A stretch of DNA of 64,000 nucleotides from JASHUC01 sp035606175 (GTDB lineage: Bacteria > Pseudomonadota > Gammaproteobacteria > Steroidobacterales > Steroidobacteraceae). Below the pieces are notes generated by a model. The model was not told the origin of the DNA. It worked only from the letters and a program-made list of their open reading frames with translations, and searched no databases. Position 1 is the stretch's first letter. Every line of letters starts with the position of its first letter. Where the stretch lies: NCBI GenBank assembly GCA_035606175.1, contig DATNFW010000016.1, forward strand, positions 15,824-79,823. The letters are read 5' to 3'. Position numbers and translations under genes: made by a program. Shown one piece after another: positions 1 to 9,193 of this stretch.

Positions 1-434
1 GCCACGGCATCGATCATCACGCCCGCGAGCGCCCCCTGGCGCAGCTCGCCTGCGAGGAGACGCACGAGGAATTCCTGCTCGGCGGCGGTCGCGCGCACGA
101 AGAGGTCGCGCAGAGCTTCGCTCCGCCGGGTGGCGGAGCCCGTACCTCGCAGCGCCGCGAGTGCTTCGAGGGCCTGATCGACTTCAGCTATGGTGAGCTG
201 CGGTGTGAGCGCTTGCGGCGTCGAGGCGGCCGCCGAGACGGCCTCCCGGATCAGCGACTGGCCGACACCGATCCGCCCCTGCGGGAGCTCGCCCGAGAGG
301 TAGCGCACCGCGATTTCGATCTCGCGCGGCGAGAGTGCCGCGAGACAGGCTGCGAGCTCGCGAACTTTGTTGAGGCGAGACGGATTTGCGGCGACCCGCT
401 CCGAAGTCTCGACCAGACGGGCGAGCAGAGTCAC
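1..434 (-). CDS. ATP-dependent DNA ligase, N-terminal part (cut by window edge)
   Basis: The reverse strand reads open from a GTG at 434 to the left edge, giving 144 residues. It begins MTLLARLVETSERVAA and contains SPREIEIAVRYLSGELPQG. This matches the N-terminal all-helical domain of ATP-dependent DNA ligases (DNA_ligase_A_N, PF04675), which precedes the nucleotidyltransferase core. The catalytic KxDG lysine would lie outside the window. The gene starts 11 bases after the kinase stop, so it is probably cotranscribed with it. No good Shine-Dalgarno is visible before the GTG, so the exact start is uncertain. Such enzymes act as accessory repair ligases in bacteria whose essential ligase is NAD-dependent; that role is inferred. 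Confidence 0.75.
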   Translation of the reverse strand, partial: MTLLARLVETSERVAANPSRLNKVRELAACLAALSPREIEIAVRYLSGELPQGRIGVGQSLIREAVSAAASTPQALTPQLTIAEVDQALEALAALRGTGSATRRSEALRDLFVRATAAEQEFLVRLLAGELRQGALAGVMIDAV

Positions 435-445
435 GGTTTAGAAGC

Positions 446-2821
446 TCACTGCGACAGCGCGTCGTCGCACTGCCGAAGCTTCTCGGCGAGCGACCGCGTC
501 TCGACGCCCGCCTCGAACCAAGCGGCGCTCAGTGCTCGATAGCGTGCGAGCGCCGTCGTGTACCAGGCTTTGGCCATGCGCCATTCCGCAAGGCGCGCAG
601 CGCTGGCTGGGTGTCGAGCGGACGCGAGAGCCGCATATTGATCCCCGAGCAGCGCTTCCGCATGTGCGCGGATCAGCCGGAAGTTGGCATCGTTCGCTCC
701 GCTCCCCGATCCGGCGTTCATGGCGGCGAGCGCCTGCTGCAGCAGCGCGAGAGCACCCCGCGGGTCCCCTCGAAGGCTCGCGAGGTAGGCGAGTCCCGAG
801 AGCGACTGCCCTTGATCCCAGTGGTATTCGGCGATTCGGGGATCGGCGGCGGAGAGCGAGCGGAAGGACGCGAGTGCGATTTGGGCGTGCCTTTCCGCCT
901 CATCGAGCCGTCCCATGCCGGCGAGCGCATCGGACAGGTCCTGCTCCGCGAAGGCCTCCAAGTGTGCGAGATCGGCGTTGTTCGGAGCAGCGCGCGCGAG
1001 CGTCCGCAAGAGAGGAAGCTCCTGCTCGTACGCCGTCAGGGCGGCGGAGTCCTCGTGCCGGTACTCGAGGAGCTCGCCGAGGCGGCTATAGCCGAGCGAA
1101 AGCGTGCGCACGGCGCGCACATCGTGCGGGTCGGCGGCATGGAGCGCGGCGAGCCGGGCGATCGACTCGCGCATCTGCGCGTCGGCACCGGCGAGATCGC
1201 CGCGGATTTTGAAGAGCTTGTAGCCGTGGTCGAGCAGGCTCGTCGCACGGAAGTACTGGAACGTGCGATTCGCCGGAGATTGCTCGAGGAGCTCGCGGCT
1301 TCTGGTCACCGTTTGCTCGGAGAACGACAAGGCGCCTGCCGAATCGCTCTGAGACCACATGAGGTCGCTCAGCTTCCCCGCTGCGACGATGAGATCGCGC
1401 TCAACGTCGAGGTCACGAGGCGCTTCCGCGAGGGCGGCCTGCAACAGCGCGAACGCCTGTTTGAAGCTCGTGAGCGCGCCCGCGTAGTCGCCTTCGTTCG
1501 CCTCGCGTGCGCGTCCCTGCAAGTCGCCGAGCCGCAGGTAGGCGGCCGCGAGGGTGCGCTGCGAGCGGGGATCCCTTTGTACAGTGCCCGATAGGCTGTC
1601 GAGGTAATGCAGGGCGGTGCCGATCACGAGCTTCCGGCTCCGCTCCGCGCCCGGCAGATCGCGGATCGAATCGTGAATGTCGAAGATCAGCGTCCTCGCG
1701 AGCCCGCGGACATCCTCGAGGCGCTGCTCGGCGAGCGCGCGCTGGCGCTCGGCGATCCGCGCTTCGCGGGTGGTCATGATGATGCCCCCGATGAGCGCGG
1801 CGGCCACGAGGCAGCCGGCGGTGACGGCCAAGGTGTGTCGTGCGACGAAGCTCGATGCGCGATAACGAAGCGTCGGCGGGTGCGCCGCGACCGGCCGGTG
1901 CGCGAAATGATGGCGGATATCCAGAGCGAGCTGCTCGACCGTCGCGTAGCGCCGTGCCGGCTCGCGCCTGAGCGCCATCATCGCGATGCTGTCGAGATCG
2001 CCCCGTAGACGGCGGCTGCGAAAGTCGCGGCGGGGCACGATCGTGCTCGGCTTGCTGAGCGCGGGAGTGAGCACGGCCCGCGCCACATCGCGAGTGATGC
2101 GGTCCGAACGGCGATAGGGTCTGACACCGGTCAGCAACTCATACAGAACGACCCCGAGCGAGTAGACGTCGCTTGCCGCCGTGACGGGATCGCCGCTCAG
2201 CTGTTCGGGGCTCGCGTACTCGGGTGTAAGGATCCGCAGCGCATTGACCGTGGTCTCAGCGCTGCCAGGGACGATGCCCGGCTCGAGGGCCTGCGCAATG
2301 CCGAAGTCGAGCAGCTTCACTGTGCCCTCGACTGTCACGAGAATGTTGCTCGGCTTCAAATCCCGGTGGATAACCATGTTCTGGTGCGCGTATTGCACCG
2401 CCGCGCACACTTCGAGGAACAGCTCGAGGCGTGCACGCACATCGAGCCGTCGCTCGGCGCAGTAGCGTGTGATCGGCACGCCTTCGATCAGCTCCATCAC
2501 CAGGTATGGAACGCCCTCTTCGGTCGTGCCGCCGTCGAGCAGCCGCGCGATGTTCGGGTGCGCAAGATTCGCGAGGATCTGCCGCTCGGCGCGCAAGCGC
2601 TGCGCGACGAACTCTGCGTCTACGCCCGCGCGAACGAGCTTGATCGCTACCACTTGCCGGTATTCATCGTCGGCGCGTACGGCCCGGTAGACCCGGCCCA
2701 TCCCGCCACCGCCGATTTCCGCAAGTATGCGATACGCGCCGATTCGCCGCCCCTCGAGCCGGTCGGGTGGAGGCGTCGGCTGGCCGGTGGCCGCCTCGGG
2801 GTACATCGAAAAGATGGACAT
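446..2821 (-). CDS. membrane serine/threonine protein kinase with C-terminal TPR-like repeats
   Basis: A 791-residue protein with a complete Hanks-type kinase domain at about residues 28-300. It has a glycine loop (GGGGMG near 37-42), VAIK lysine 61, an HRDLKPSN catalytic loop near 152, DFG near 172 and TPEYASPEQ in the activation segment. A hydrophobic stretch (LAVTAGCLVAAALIGGIIM, about 330-350) is a single membrane span. It is followed by roughly 430 residues of alanine- and leucine-rich helical repeats (TPR-like), which would lie in the periplasm. This PknB-with-TPR layout is common in Xanthomonadales-type genomes. Substrate and signal are unknown. It is divergent from the PQQ dehydrogenase and is followed closely by the ligase gene. 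Confidence 0.93.
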   Translation of the reverse strand: MSIFSMYPEAATGQPTPPPDRLEGRRIGAYRILAEIGGGGMGRVYRAVRADDEYRQVVAIKLVRAGVDAEFVAQRLRAERQILANLAHPNIARLLDGGTTEEGVPYLVMELIEGVPITRYCAERRLDVRARLELFLEVCAAVQYAHQNMVIHRDLKPSNILVTVEGTVKLLDFGIAQALEPGIVPGSAETTVNALRILTPEYASPEQLSGDPVTAASDVYSLGVVLYELLTGVRPYRRSDRITRDVARAVLTPALSKPSTIVPRRDFRSRRLRGDLDSIAMMALRREPARRYATVEQLALDIRHHFAHRPVAAHPPTLRYRASSFVARHTLAVTAGCLVAAALIGGIIMTTREARIAERQRALAEQRLEDVRGLARTLIFDIHDSIRDLPGAERSRKLVIGTALHYLDSLSGTVQRDPRSQRTLAAAYLRLGDLQGRAREANEGDYAGALTSFKQAFALLQAALAEAPRDLDVERDLIVAAGKLSDLMWSQSDSAGALSFSEQTVTRSRELLEQSPANRTFQYFRATSLLDHGYKLFKIRGDLAGADAQMRESIARLAALHAADPHDVRAVRTLSLGYSRLGELLEYRHEDSAALTAYEQELPLLRTLARAAPNNADLAHLEAFAEQDLSDALAGMGRLDEAERHAQIALASFRSLSAADPRIAEYHWDQGQSLSGLAYLASLRGDPRGALALLQQALAAMNAGSGSGANDANFRLIRAHAEALLGDQYAALASARHPASAARLAEWRMAKAWYTTALARYRALSAAWFEAGVETRSLAEKLRQCDDALSQ

Positions 2822-2861
2822 GCGCTCGCCGGCTGTTTGTTATGCGGAAGCGATGCCGCCC

Positions 2862-2900
2862 GTGACTACTATATAAGGAATCAGGGTCTTATGATGACCG
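2862..2900. promoter_or_regulatory. AT-rich divergent promoter island
   Basis: The 112-bp gap between the divergent kinase and PQQ-dehydrogenase genes contains an AT-rich patch (ACTATATAAGGAAT, then TCTTATGAT) in otherwise GC-rich DNA. It offers -10-like hexamers on both strands. No convincing -35 box was found, so only the general placement is supported. Confidence 0.35.
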
Positions 2901-2933
2901 TCCGCTGCAACGGCCCGAAGGGGAAAACGCCCG

Positions 2934-5072
2934 ATGCTCCGACACGACCTCATCGTCTCGTGCGCTCTTGCGCTCGTTGCCGCGTGGGCAACCCAAGCGG
3001 CGCCCGCCCGGCGCGCAGGGCCGACGTTCACTGCCGAGCAAGCCTCCGCAGGCAAGCAGGCTTACGCCGCCCAATGCGCGAGCTGCCACGGCCGCACCCT
3101 GAGCGGCGGGGAATTCGCGGGCCCTCTCAACGGGAATCGATTCAGCCAGGATTGGGGCGGCAAGACGGCCGAGGCACTCTTCACGTTCGTGCGGACGCGA
3201 ATGCCTCCGACGAAGCCCAATTCGCTCACGCCGCAGTCGACAGCCGCCGTTCTGGCCTACCTGATCGAGGTGAACGGCGGCACTGCCGGGGCAGTGCCGC
3301 TGCCGATCGAGTCGAGCGCGCTCGCAGGGATGCATTTGCCGCGCAACCCCGTCGCGCCTTCGGCGCCGATGATGCCCCTGTCGCCGCTCTCGCCGCCGGT
3401 TCCACTCGTTGCCGTTGCGAATCCGCTCGATCGCATCACGCCGGTCACCGCGTCGATGCTGCAGAGCCCGCCGGCCAGCGAGTGGCTCACGTGGCGGCGC
3501 ACGTACGACGATCACGGCTTCAGCCCGCTGAAGCAGATCGATCGGCAGAACGTCCGCAGACTGCGGGTTGCCTGGACATGGTCGCTCCCGAACGGCCCGA
3601 ACGAGACGACTCCGCTCGAGCATGACGGAGTTCTGTTCGTGTTTGGCGATGGAGATGTTGTGCAGGCGCTCAACGCCGCGACGGGCGATCTGCTCTGGCA
3701 GTACTCACGCCGTCTGCCGGAGGATGCTCAGCGCTCGACCAAGCGCAACCTCGCGCTCTATCGCGACCGGCTGCTCGTGCCGACCTCGGACGATCACATC
3801 GTTGCGCTCGATGTGCACACCGGCGCGGTCGTGTGGGACTCGCCGGTCGTCGATTACCGGCAAAGCTGGCGCCTCACCGGCGGCCCGCTCGTCGCGAGCG
3901 GCAAGGTGATGCAAGGCGTCGCGGGACAGTCCTCCGGCGGCGGTCAGATCGTCGCGCTCGACTTTGCGACGGGACGGGAGGTGTGGCGCTTCCATACCAT
4001 CGCGCAGCCAGGCACCCCGGGTGGCAACAGCTGGAATGGATTGCCGGCGGAGAAGCGGCACGGCGCTTCGGTGTGGACCGCGGGGAGCTATGACCCGCAG
4101 CTGCATCTTGCGTATTTCGGAGTGGGACAGACGTACGACACCGGCCCGCTGCTGCATCCGATCGGAGAGCCGGGCATCACGAACGACGGTCTCTACACCG
4201 ACTCGACCCTAGCGCTCGATCCGGACACGGGCCGGCTCGTCTGGCACTTCCAGCACATGCACAATGACCAGTGGGACCTCGACTGGGCCTTCGAGCAGCA
4301 GCTCATCCGGTTCCCCGTTGACGGGAGTGCGCGCAAGCTCGTCGTGACCGCCGGCAAGCTCGCCATTTACGAAGGGATGGACGCGGCGACGGGCCGGTTC
4401 GCGTTCTTCAGGGACTTAGGGATGCAGAACGTCGTCTCTTCCATCGATCCGCGCAGCGGGGAGATGACGATCAATCCGGCCGTCGTGGTCGGCGACGGCA
4501 AGCCGCATACGATTTGTCCGCACGCAGGTGCCGGTCACAGCTGGACCGCTGCATCCTACGATGCGGCATCGCGGATCGAGTTCATCTCGCTCAACGAAGC
4601 ATGCATGGACCTGATCCCGGCGCCGACGGGCGAGCGGCCCAATCTCTCCTCGGGCGTCGACTGGTTCATCCGCCCGACCCCGGGGAGCGATGGCAAATAC
4701 GGCCGCGTGGAGGCCTTCGATCTGGCAACCGGTAAGGCGCGCTGGATAGAGCGGCAGCGCGCGCCCGAGACGACCTGCACGCTCGCGACCGCGGGCGGGG
4801 TGGTGTTCGAGGGCTCGCTGGATCGCAATCTGAAAGCGTATGACGCGGCGACCGGCAAGACACTCTGGCAGATTCGTTTGAACGACGTACCGAACTCGTG
4901 CCCGATCACCTACAGCGTGCACGGACGGCAGTACCTCGCGGTCACGGTCGGCAGCGGCGGTCCGCTCACCCAGACCTATTCCGTCCTCGTTCCGGAGATC
5001 GCGAATCCGCCCGCTCACGGCGCCGAGGCCTGGGTGTTCGAGCTGCCGCCGAATGCGGGTGGCGCTCGGTGA
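2934..5072 (+). CDS. PQQ-dependent dehydrogenase with N-terminal cytochrome c domain
   Basis: A 712-residue exported quinohemoprotein. After a signal peptide (cleavage near residue 22) comes a cytochrome c domain with CASCH at 48-52 and a likely axial methionine in TRMPP (Met90). A Pro/Ala-rich linker leads to a PQQ beta-propeller from about residue 160, with repeated ALDxxTGxxxW blades and NDQWDLDW, a candidate for the catalytic and metal-binding aspartates. The family oxidises alcohols or sugars in the periplasm and passes electrons to cytochrome. The vicinal cysteine pair typical of quinoprotein alcohol dehydrogenases is not evident; the equivalent stretch reads GVAGQSSGGG. The haem domain is N-terminal, whereas type II quinohemoprotein alcohol dehydrogenases carry it at the C-terminus. 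Substrate unknown. It stands alone on this strand. Confidence 0.9.
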   Translation: MLRHDLIVSCALALVAAWATQAAPARRAGPTFTAEQASAGKQAYAAQCASCHGRTLSGGEFAGPLNGNRFSQDWGGKTAEALFTFVRTRMPPTKPNSLTPQSTAAVLAYLIEVNGGTAGAVPLPIESSALAGMHLPRNPVAPSAPMMPLSPLSPPVPLVAVANPLDRITPVTASMLQSPPASEWLTWRRTYDDHGFSPLKQIDRQNVRRLRVAWTWSLPNGPNETTPLEHDGVLFVFGDGDVVQALNAATGDLLWQYSRRLPEDAQRSTKRNLALYRDRLLVPTSDDHIVALDVHTGAVVWDSPVVDYRQSWRLTGGPLVASGKVMQGVAGQSSGGGQIVALDFATGREVWRFHTIAQPGTPGGNSWNGLPAEKRHGASVWTAGSYDPQLHLAYFGVGQTYDTGPLLHPIGEPGITNDGLYTDSTLALDPDTGRLVWHFQHMHNDQWDLDWAFEQQLIRFPVDGSARKLVVTAGKLAIYEGMDAATGRFAFFRDLGMQNVVSSIDPRSGEMTINPAVVVGDGKPHTICPHAGAGHSWTAASYDAASRIEFISLNEACMDLIPAPTGERPNLSSGVDWFIRPTPGSDGKYGRVEAFDLATGKARWIERQRAPETTCTLATAGGVVFEGSLDRNLKAYDAATGKTLWQIRLNDVPNSCPITYSVHGRQYLAVTVGSGGPLTQTYSVLVPEIANPPAHGAEAWVFELPPNAGGAR

Positions 5073-5198
5073 GCCGGCCCACCTCGGGAAGGCTCGTCGC
5101 GAAACGCCTCAAGGCGCCGCCTGCCGCGCGTTGCGCGGGTGGTCCTGATGCCTGCGCCGCGCCCATGATGGCAAACGCACGCGGCAGCGCCTCGAGGC

Positions 5199-6494
5199 TC
5201 AGTCGCCCGTTGCCGGGCAGCTGAATTTCTGCGCTTTCTCGACCTGCGGCGGCTGCAGCTTCCAGCCGGAGGGTATCTCGAACTGGTCGGCGGAGATGCT
5301 CGAAGTGTCGATCGCCGTCGTCTCGTTCGTGAGTGAGATGAGGCGCACGAGTTGCGCCGGAGGCGCACCCGCTGCGCCGGCGGCGGCACCCGAGGGGGAA
5401 CCCGGCGACCCGTGGGTGGCGGCGTCGGCCGCAGCGGCGGCGGTCGGATCGGCGGCTTGATTCGCGGCATCCGCCGCCGCTGCGCCGCCTACCGAATCGG
5501 TATGTATGTTGCCGATGCCATGGTGAAACAGGCCGGAGAGACCGCCCTTCAGCGCATTCGATGCGATGTTGCGCAAACCGGATCCGCCGTTGCCGGCCGA
5601 TGCCTGCTGCTGCTCGGCCTGCTTCGCCCGGCCGCAGCGCGGTCCCCCGAACGCCACGTAAAACGTCGTGCGCAGCGGATGGCCCTGCAGATCGCTCGCG
5701 TGGGACTTGAGCTGTTTGAGCTGGTCCATGTAGGGGGCCATGAACTGCTGCATTGCGCTCTGCAGCTGCGGATTGTTCGGATCGAGCCCCTGAGCGGCGA
5801 GGTAGCTCTTCGTGAACGAGTTGCGCTCGGCGGCGCCCGGAAGGTCATCCGTCGTGAGCCAGGAATCGAAGCCGTAGTCGAACTCGCAGACATCGCCCGT
5901 CTGAGTGTCCGTGCAGCTCTGCGTGAGGATCACGCTCGCCTTGCGCGTATCGTGGCCCAGGATGAGCGCGTGCTCATCGCTGCGCTTGACGTTGACGACC
6001 AGTGGGCTCAACTGACAATGCGAAGTGTCCGGGCTCTTCTGCGAGGCGTTCTGCGGGTGCGCAGCGGGACACTTTTTCATCTCGTCGATCGCGGCCTGCA
6101 GCTGCTGTTGCGCCTGCGCACGCTGCTCGGGCGTTGGGAACGGGTGCTCGGTATAGGTCTTTTTCTTCGGCTGGAGCTGCCATTCGAGCTGCTTGTCGAG
6201 ACGTACGATCTCGCCGCTCTGCACGTTGTGGCAGACGAGGGCGAGCAGGCCATGACACTGCGTCGTCGAGTCCTTGCGCTGCTTGTCGCCGCTCGTGCGC
6301 TCGGTCGACTTCACGTCGATGTTGATACCGGCAAGATTCATTGAAGTCTGATCCTGAACCGTCACGTCGGCTCGCGCCGGGAGCGGGCCGCCTGCAACGC
6401 CGAGCACGGCGAGCAGTGAGCTGGATGCCGCGAGCAGCGGACGGGCTGTCGGAAGGCGGAACGCCTCAAACCGACTCGAGCGCTGTGTGATCAT
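5199..6494 (-). CDS. secreted protein, DUF4412-like
   Basis: A 431-residue protein with an N-terminal signal region (hydrophobic LLAASSSLLAVLGVAGG, probable cleavage after ARA near residue 42). The first mature segment (DVTVQDQTSMNLAGINIDVKSTERTSG) and the last (ETTAIDTSSISADQFEIPSGWKL) resemble the two conserved ends of DUF4412-type periplasmic proteins. Between them lie eight or so cysteines, a Gln/Ala-rich helix and a long Ala/Gly/Pro/Asp low-complexity linker (about 335-375). Function unknown. It is divergent from the LuxR-type gene, and a perfect 18-bp dyad lies 86-103 bases upstream of its start, so it may be under that regulator. Confidence 0.75.
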   Translation of the reverse strand: MITQRSSRFEAFRLPTARPLLAASSSLLAVLGVAGGPLPARADVTVQDQTSMNLAGINIDVKSTERTSGDKQRKDSTTQCHGLLALVCHNVQSGEIVRLDKQLEWQLQPKKKTYTEHPFPTPEQRAQAQQQLQAAIDEMKKCPAAHPQNASQKSPDTSHCQLSPLVVNVKRSDEHALILGHDTRKASVILTQSCTDTQTGDVCEFDYGFDSWLTTDDLPGAAERNSFTKSYLAAQGLDPNNPQLQSAMQQFMAPYMDQLKQLKSHASDLQGHPLRTTFYVAFGGPRCGRAKQAEQQQASAGNGGSGLRNIASNALKGGLSGLFHHGIGNIHTDSVGGAAAADAANQAADPTAAAAADAATHGSPGSPSGAAAGAAGAPPAQLVRLISLTNETTAIDTSSISADQFEIPSGWKLQPPQVEKAQKFSCPATGD

Positions 6495-6579
6495 GATGGA
6501 CTCTCCCCCTCGAATGCTGTTGCTGCCGGCAATCGCGGCGCGCCGATGCGGCTATTGTCCGAGCGAGCCCGAGTCCCGC

Positions 6580-6597
6580 ATCAACCGTTCGGTTGAT
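6580..6597. promoter_or_regulatory. 18-bp dyad, candidate LuxR-type operator
   Basis: The sequence ATCAACCGTTCGGTTGAT has perfect 8-bp arms around a central TT. It lies in the gap between the divergent DUF4412-like gene and the LuxR-family regulator. Length and symmetry fit LuxR/FixJ-family operators. A copy matching 15 of 18 bases sits at 9194-9211 upstream of the DUF3617 gene. Assignment to the adjacent regulator is inference. Confidence 0.5.
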
Positions 6598-6718
6598 CTC
6601 GGTCTGGCGAAGGCGAACTGCCGAGTTGAGGCCGTGGCCAAGTCCCGAGCAGCCATCGAGCCGCCGTCGATGTAGGATGAGCTCCCCACAACCCTGCAGA
6701 CTCGAACGGGGAAGGGAG

Positions 6719-7723
6719 ATGGCCGATCCGGCACAGGTCGCCGACCTCATCGGCGAGATCTACGAGGCCGCGCTCGATCCGGCGCTCTGGCCGCGCGTTC
6801 TGAAGCGCGTGAGGGCGCTTCTCGATGGGGCATCGCCTATGTTCGCGGCCGCGGCCCTGGATTCCGATCGTTTTTATCCCTCGATCGATGTCGACCCGCT
6901 GTTCTCCGAGCTTTGCGCGAAGCAATACCTGCGGATGAGCTCCCTGCCTGCCTTCGAGCGGAGCGTTCCGGCAGCGAACGTATTCAGCGCCTCCGATGCG
7001 ACCGGAGAGGAGCTCCGCGCCGCGCCCCTCTGCGATGAGCCTCGTGCGCGAGAGGTGATGCAGCTCCTCGCGCCGCACTTTCGGCGCGCCGCAGCGATCG
7101 GTCGGGCGCTCGAGCGCACCGAGAGCAAGGCGCGTGCGCTCTCCGAGGTGCTCGATCGGTTGAGGAGCGCCGTGGTATTCATCGATCGGTCCGGGCGGCT
7201 GGTCCATGCGAACGAGCCCGCGACCCGCGCACTTGCGCTGAGCGACGGGCTCGTTTGGATCGACGGTAAGCCCCGCCCGCAGGACTCCCGCGCGGCGGCG
7301 CACCTCGAATCGATTCTGGCCGCCGCGCGGGTTGGGCGACCGGCGCCGGAGGCCGGCGCACTCTCGGTCGCTGTCACGGCGGTCTCGGGGGAATGCCTGA
7401 CCGTTCACGTTCTGCCGCTGTCTGCTGGAACGCGCAGGCGGACATCCGGGGCCTCTGCCGCAGTCGCCGCAGTTCTCGTATCGAGAGGCGCGTCCGACAT
7501 CCCGCAGCGGATGCAATCCGCGGCGAATCTCTACGCGTTCACGCCGGCCGAATCGCGCGTGGCGCAGGCGCTGCTCGGCGGAGGCACCGTCGGCGCGCTC
7601 GCGAGGACGCTCGGCATATCTGAAGCGACGGTCAAGACGCATTTGCAGCATATTTTCGACAAGACGGGCACGCGGCGGCGCGCAGACCTCGTGCAGCTGA
7701 TCGCGGGCTTCGGAACGCCCTGA
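6719..7723 (+). CDS. LuxR-family transcriptional regulator with C-terminal HTH
   Basis: A 334-residue regulator. The C-terminal 60 residues (FTPAESRVAQALLGGGTV..LGISEATVKTHLQHIFDKTG) are a clear GerE/LuxR-type DNA-binding helix-turn-helix. The N-terminal 270 residues resemble the poorly characterised input region of similar regulators (ADLIGEIYEAALDPALWP), with a PAS-like middle (SAVVFIDRSGRLVHANEPA). No receiver aspartate pattern is present, so it is probably not a classical response regulator. The start at 6719 is chosen because the family similarity begins there. An in-frame ATG at 6677 and a TTG at 6593 are possible; none has an ideally spaced ribosome-binding site. The 18-bp dyad upstream suggests autoregulation or control of the divergent gene. 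Confidence 0.85.
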   Translation: MADPAQVADLIGEIYEAALDPALWPRVLKRVRALLDGASPMFAAAALDSDRFYPSIDVDPLFSELCAKQYLRMSSLPAFERSVPAANVFSASDATGEELRAAPLCDEPRAREVMQLLAPHFRRAAAIGRALERTESKARALSEVLDRLRSAVVFIDRSGRLVHANEPATRALALSDGLVWIDGKPRPQDSRAAAHLESILAAARVGRPAPEAGALSVAVTAVSGECLTVHVLPLSAGTRRRTSGASAAVAAVLVSRGASDIPQRMQSAANLYAFTPAESRVAQALLGGGTVGALARTLGISEATVKTHLQHIFDKTGTRRRADLVQLIAGFGTP

Positions 7724-7742
7724 TCCCGCGCCCAGCGCGGCG

Positions 7743-7777
7743 CGATCAGCGCGGCCCGATCAGCGCGGCCCGATCAG
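7743..7777. repeat. 14-bp tandem repeat, 2.5 copies
   Basis: The unit CGATCAGCGCGGCC occurs twice in full and once in part, back to back. It lies in the gap between the convergent LuxR-type and fructosamine-kinase genes. The last partial copy supplies the kinase stop codon. Confidence 0.7.
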
Positions 7778-8673
7778 TGTCCGAGCTCCGAGAGCAGCCG
7801 ATCGATCATGGATTCGGCCTGCCGCGCATAGCTTCCGCCGAACAGATTGAGATGGTTGAGGACATGGTAGAGGTTGTAGAGGGCGACGCGCTGAGGCGCG
7901 CCCGAGTCGAGCCGCCAGGCTGCCGCGTACGCCGCGTAAAACTCCGCTCCGAAGCCGCCGAATAGCCGCGTCATCGCAATATCGGCCTCGCGGTCCCCGT
8001 AATACACCGCCGGGTCGAAGATCACCGGCGAGCCGCGCTCATCCGCTGCCCAGTTGCCGCCCCACAGGTCGCCGTGAAGGAGCGAGGGCACCGGCCGATG
8101 TGTCTCGAAAAACCCGCCGAGGCGCTCGAGCAGCTCCGCGCCGCGCGCCTGCAGGCGCCCGCGATATCCGCGCTCGTGGGCGAGCTCGAGCTGATACCGC
8201 AGACGCTGCTCGCGAAAGAACGCGGGCCACGCCTCGGACCATGCGTTCTGCTGCGGCGTGCTGCCGATCGTGTTGTCGCGCTCCCACCCGAATCGCTCGG
8301 CCCTCAGACGATGTTGGCGCGCGAGCTGCTCGCCGAGTCGCGACTCGGCCGCATGCGTTGCGCTCGCGAACTCGATCCATTCGAGCGCCAGATAGGCCGA
8401 CTCGCCGGTTGCACCGAGGGCGAGCACTTGTGGCACGCGAACGGCCTCGGCGCGCGCGAGCTCGCGCAGCCCCGCAGCTTCTGCCTCGAGCATCGCCCAC
8501 CCACCCTCGCCGGCCAGCTTCACGAATACAGGCCCGCGGCCGGTTTCCCAGCGATAGCAGTCATTGATGCTCCCGCCGTGAACCGGGGTCGGCGATCTGT
8601 CGCGAACCGTCGTTCCGAGCTCGGCCGAGAGCGTGCGCCCAATCGCCGCGAACAGCCGAGCGGAATTGGTCAC
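7774..8673 (-). CDS. fructosamine kinase family protein
   Basis: About 299 residues from a GTG at 8673 (MTNSARLFAAIGRTLSAELG). It has the fold and signatures of the fructosamine-3-kinase/ketosamine kinase family: GGSINDCYRW near the start, VFVKLAG lysine, the catalytic LLHGDLWGGNW motif, and DPAVYYGDREADIAMTRLFGGF. The family phosphorylates ketoamine adducts of glycated proteins or small amines, allowing their breakdown in the cytosol. The open frame continues to an earlier GTG at 8760, but homology begins at about 8673, which gives the family's usual length of about 290 residues. It is convergent with the LuxR-type gene across a short tandem repeat. Confidence 0.9.
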   Translation of the reverse strand: MTNSARLFAAIGRTLSAELGTTVRDRSPTPVHGGSINDCYRWETGRGPVFVKLAGEGGWAMLEAEAAGLRELARAEAVRVPQVLALGATGESAYLALEWIEFASATHAAESRLGEQLARQHRLRAERFGWERDNTIGSTPQQNAWSEAWPAFFREQRLRYQLELAHERGYRGRLQARGAELLERLGGFFETHRPVPSLLHGDLWGGNWAADERGSPVIFDPAVYYGDREADIAMTRLFGGFGAEFYAAYAAAWRLDSGAPQRVALYNLYHVLNHLNLFGGSYARQAESMIDRLLSELGH

Positions 8674-8777
8674 AGTGGTGCATTCCCGGAATTCGCGCGT
8701 GTGTCGAGCATCGGCAATCCCCGCGAGCTGCAAGCCTACCGCACGCGAGGGGCCCGGCACCTGCGCGGCCTGCGCCG

Positions 8778-9148
8778 CAGCGGTTTGAAGGCCGGGCCGA
8801 GGAGGCGATGCGCTTCTATCTGTCGGTCTTTCCGGAAGGACGGATCGAGGAGCTCGTGCGCTACGGCGCCGCGCAGCCCGGTCCGGAGGGCACCATCGCG
8901 CTCGCCGCCTTGACGATCGGAGGGCAGACGATTCGGTGCACCGACAGCTTCGTCAAACACGCCTTCACTTTCACCCCCGCCAGCTCGCTGTTCGTCGACT
9001 GCACCTCGGAGGCGGAGATCGATCGCATCTGGACTGCGCTCCTCGAGGCGGGGGAGTGCTCATGCCGCTCGGCCCTTACCCCTTCAGCCGCCGATTCGGC
9101 TGGCTCAACGACCGCTTCGGCGTCTCCCGGCAGCTGAATCTCGCGTGA
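8778..9148 (+). pseudogene. VOC/PhnB-like (3-dmu-9_3-mt) gene, frameshifted
   Basis: Frame 1 from about 8778 reads FEGRAEEAMRFYLSVFPEGRI..VRYG..IRCTDSFVKHAFTFTPA..IDRIWTALLEAGE, a clear VOC-family match (PF06983). At about 9055-9060 the match moves to another frame and continues VLMPLGPYPFSRRFGWLNDRFG to the stop at 9148. A single missing G in the GGGGGAGTGCTC run explains the break. The usual first beta strand (like ITPCLWFD) before the first helix is also absent, with no start codon in a good place. Two lesions make a decaying gene more likely than one sequencing error. VOC proteins of this kind are small metal-dependent enzymes of unknown substrate. Confidence 0.7.
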
Positions 9149-9193
9149 TCACCGGGCGAGTGCGCGAGCGCCCGGCCGCGACCCGATCCAGGC

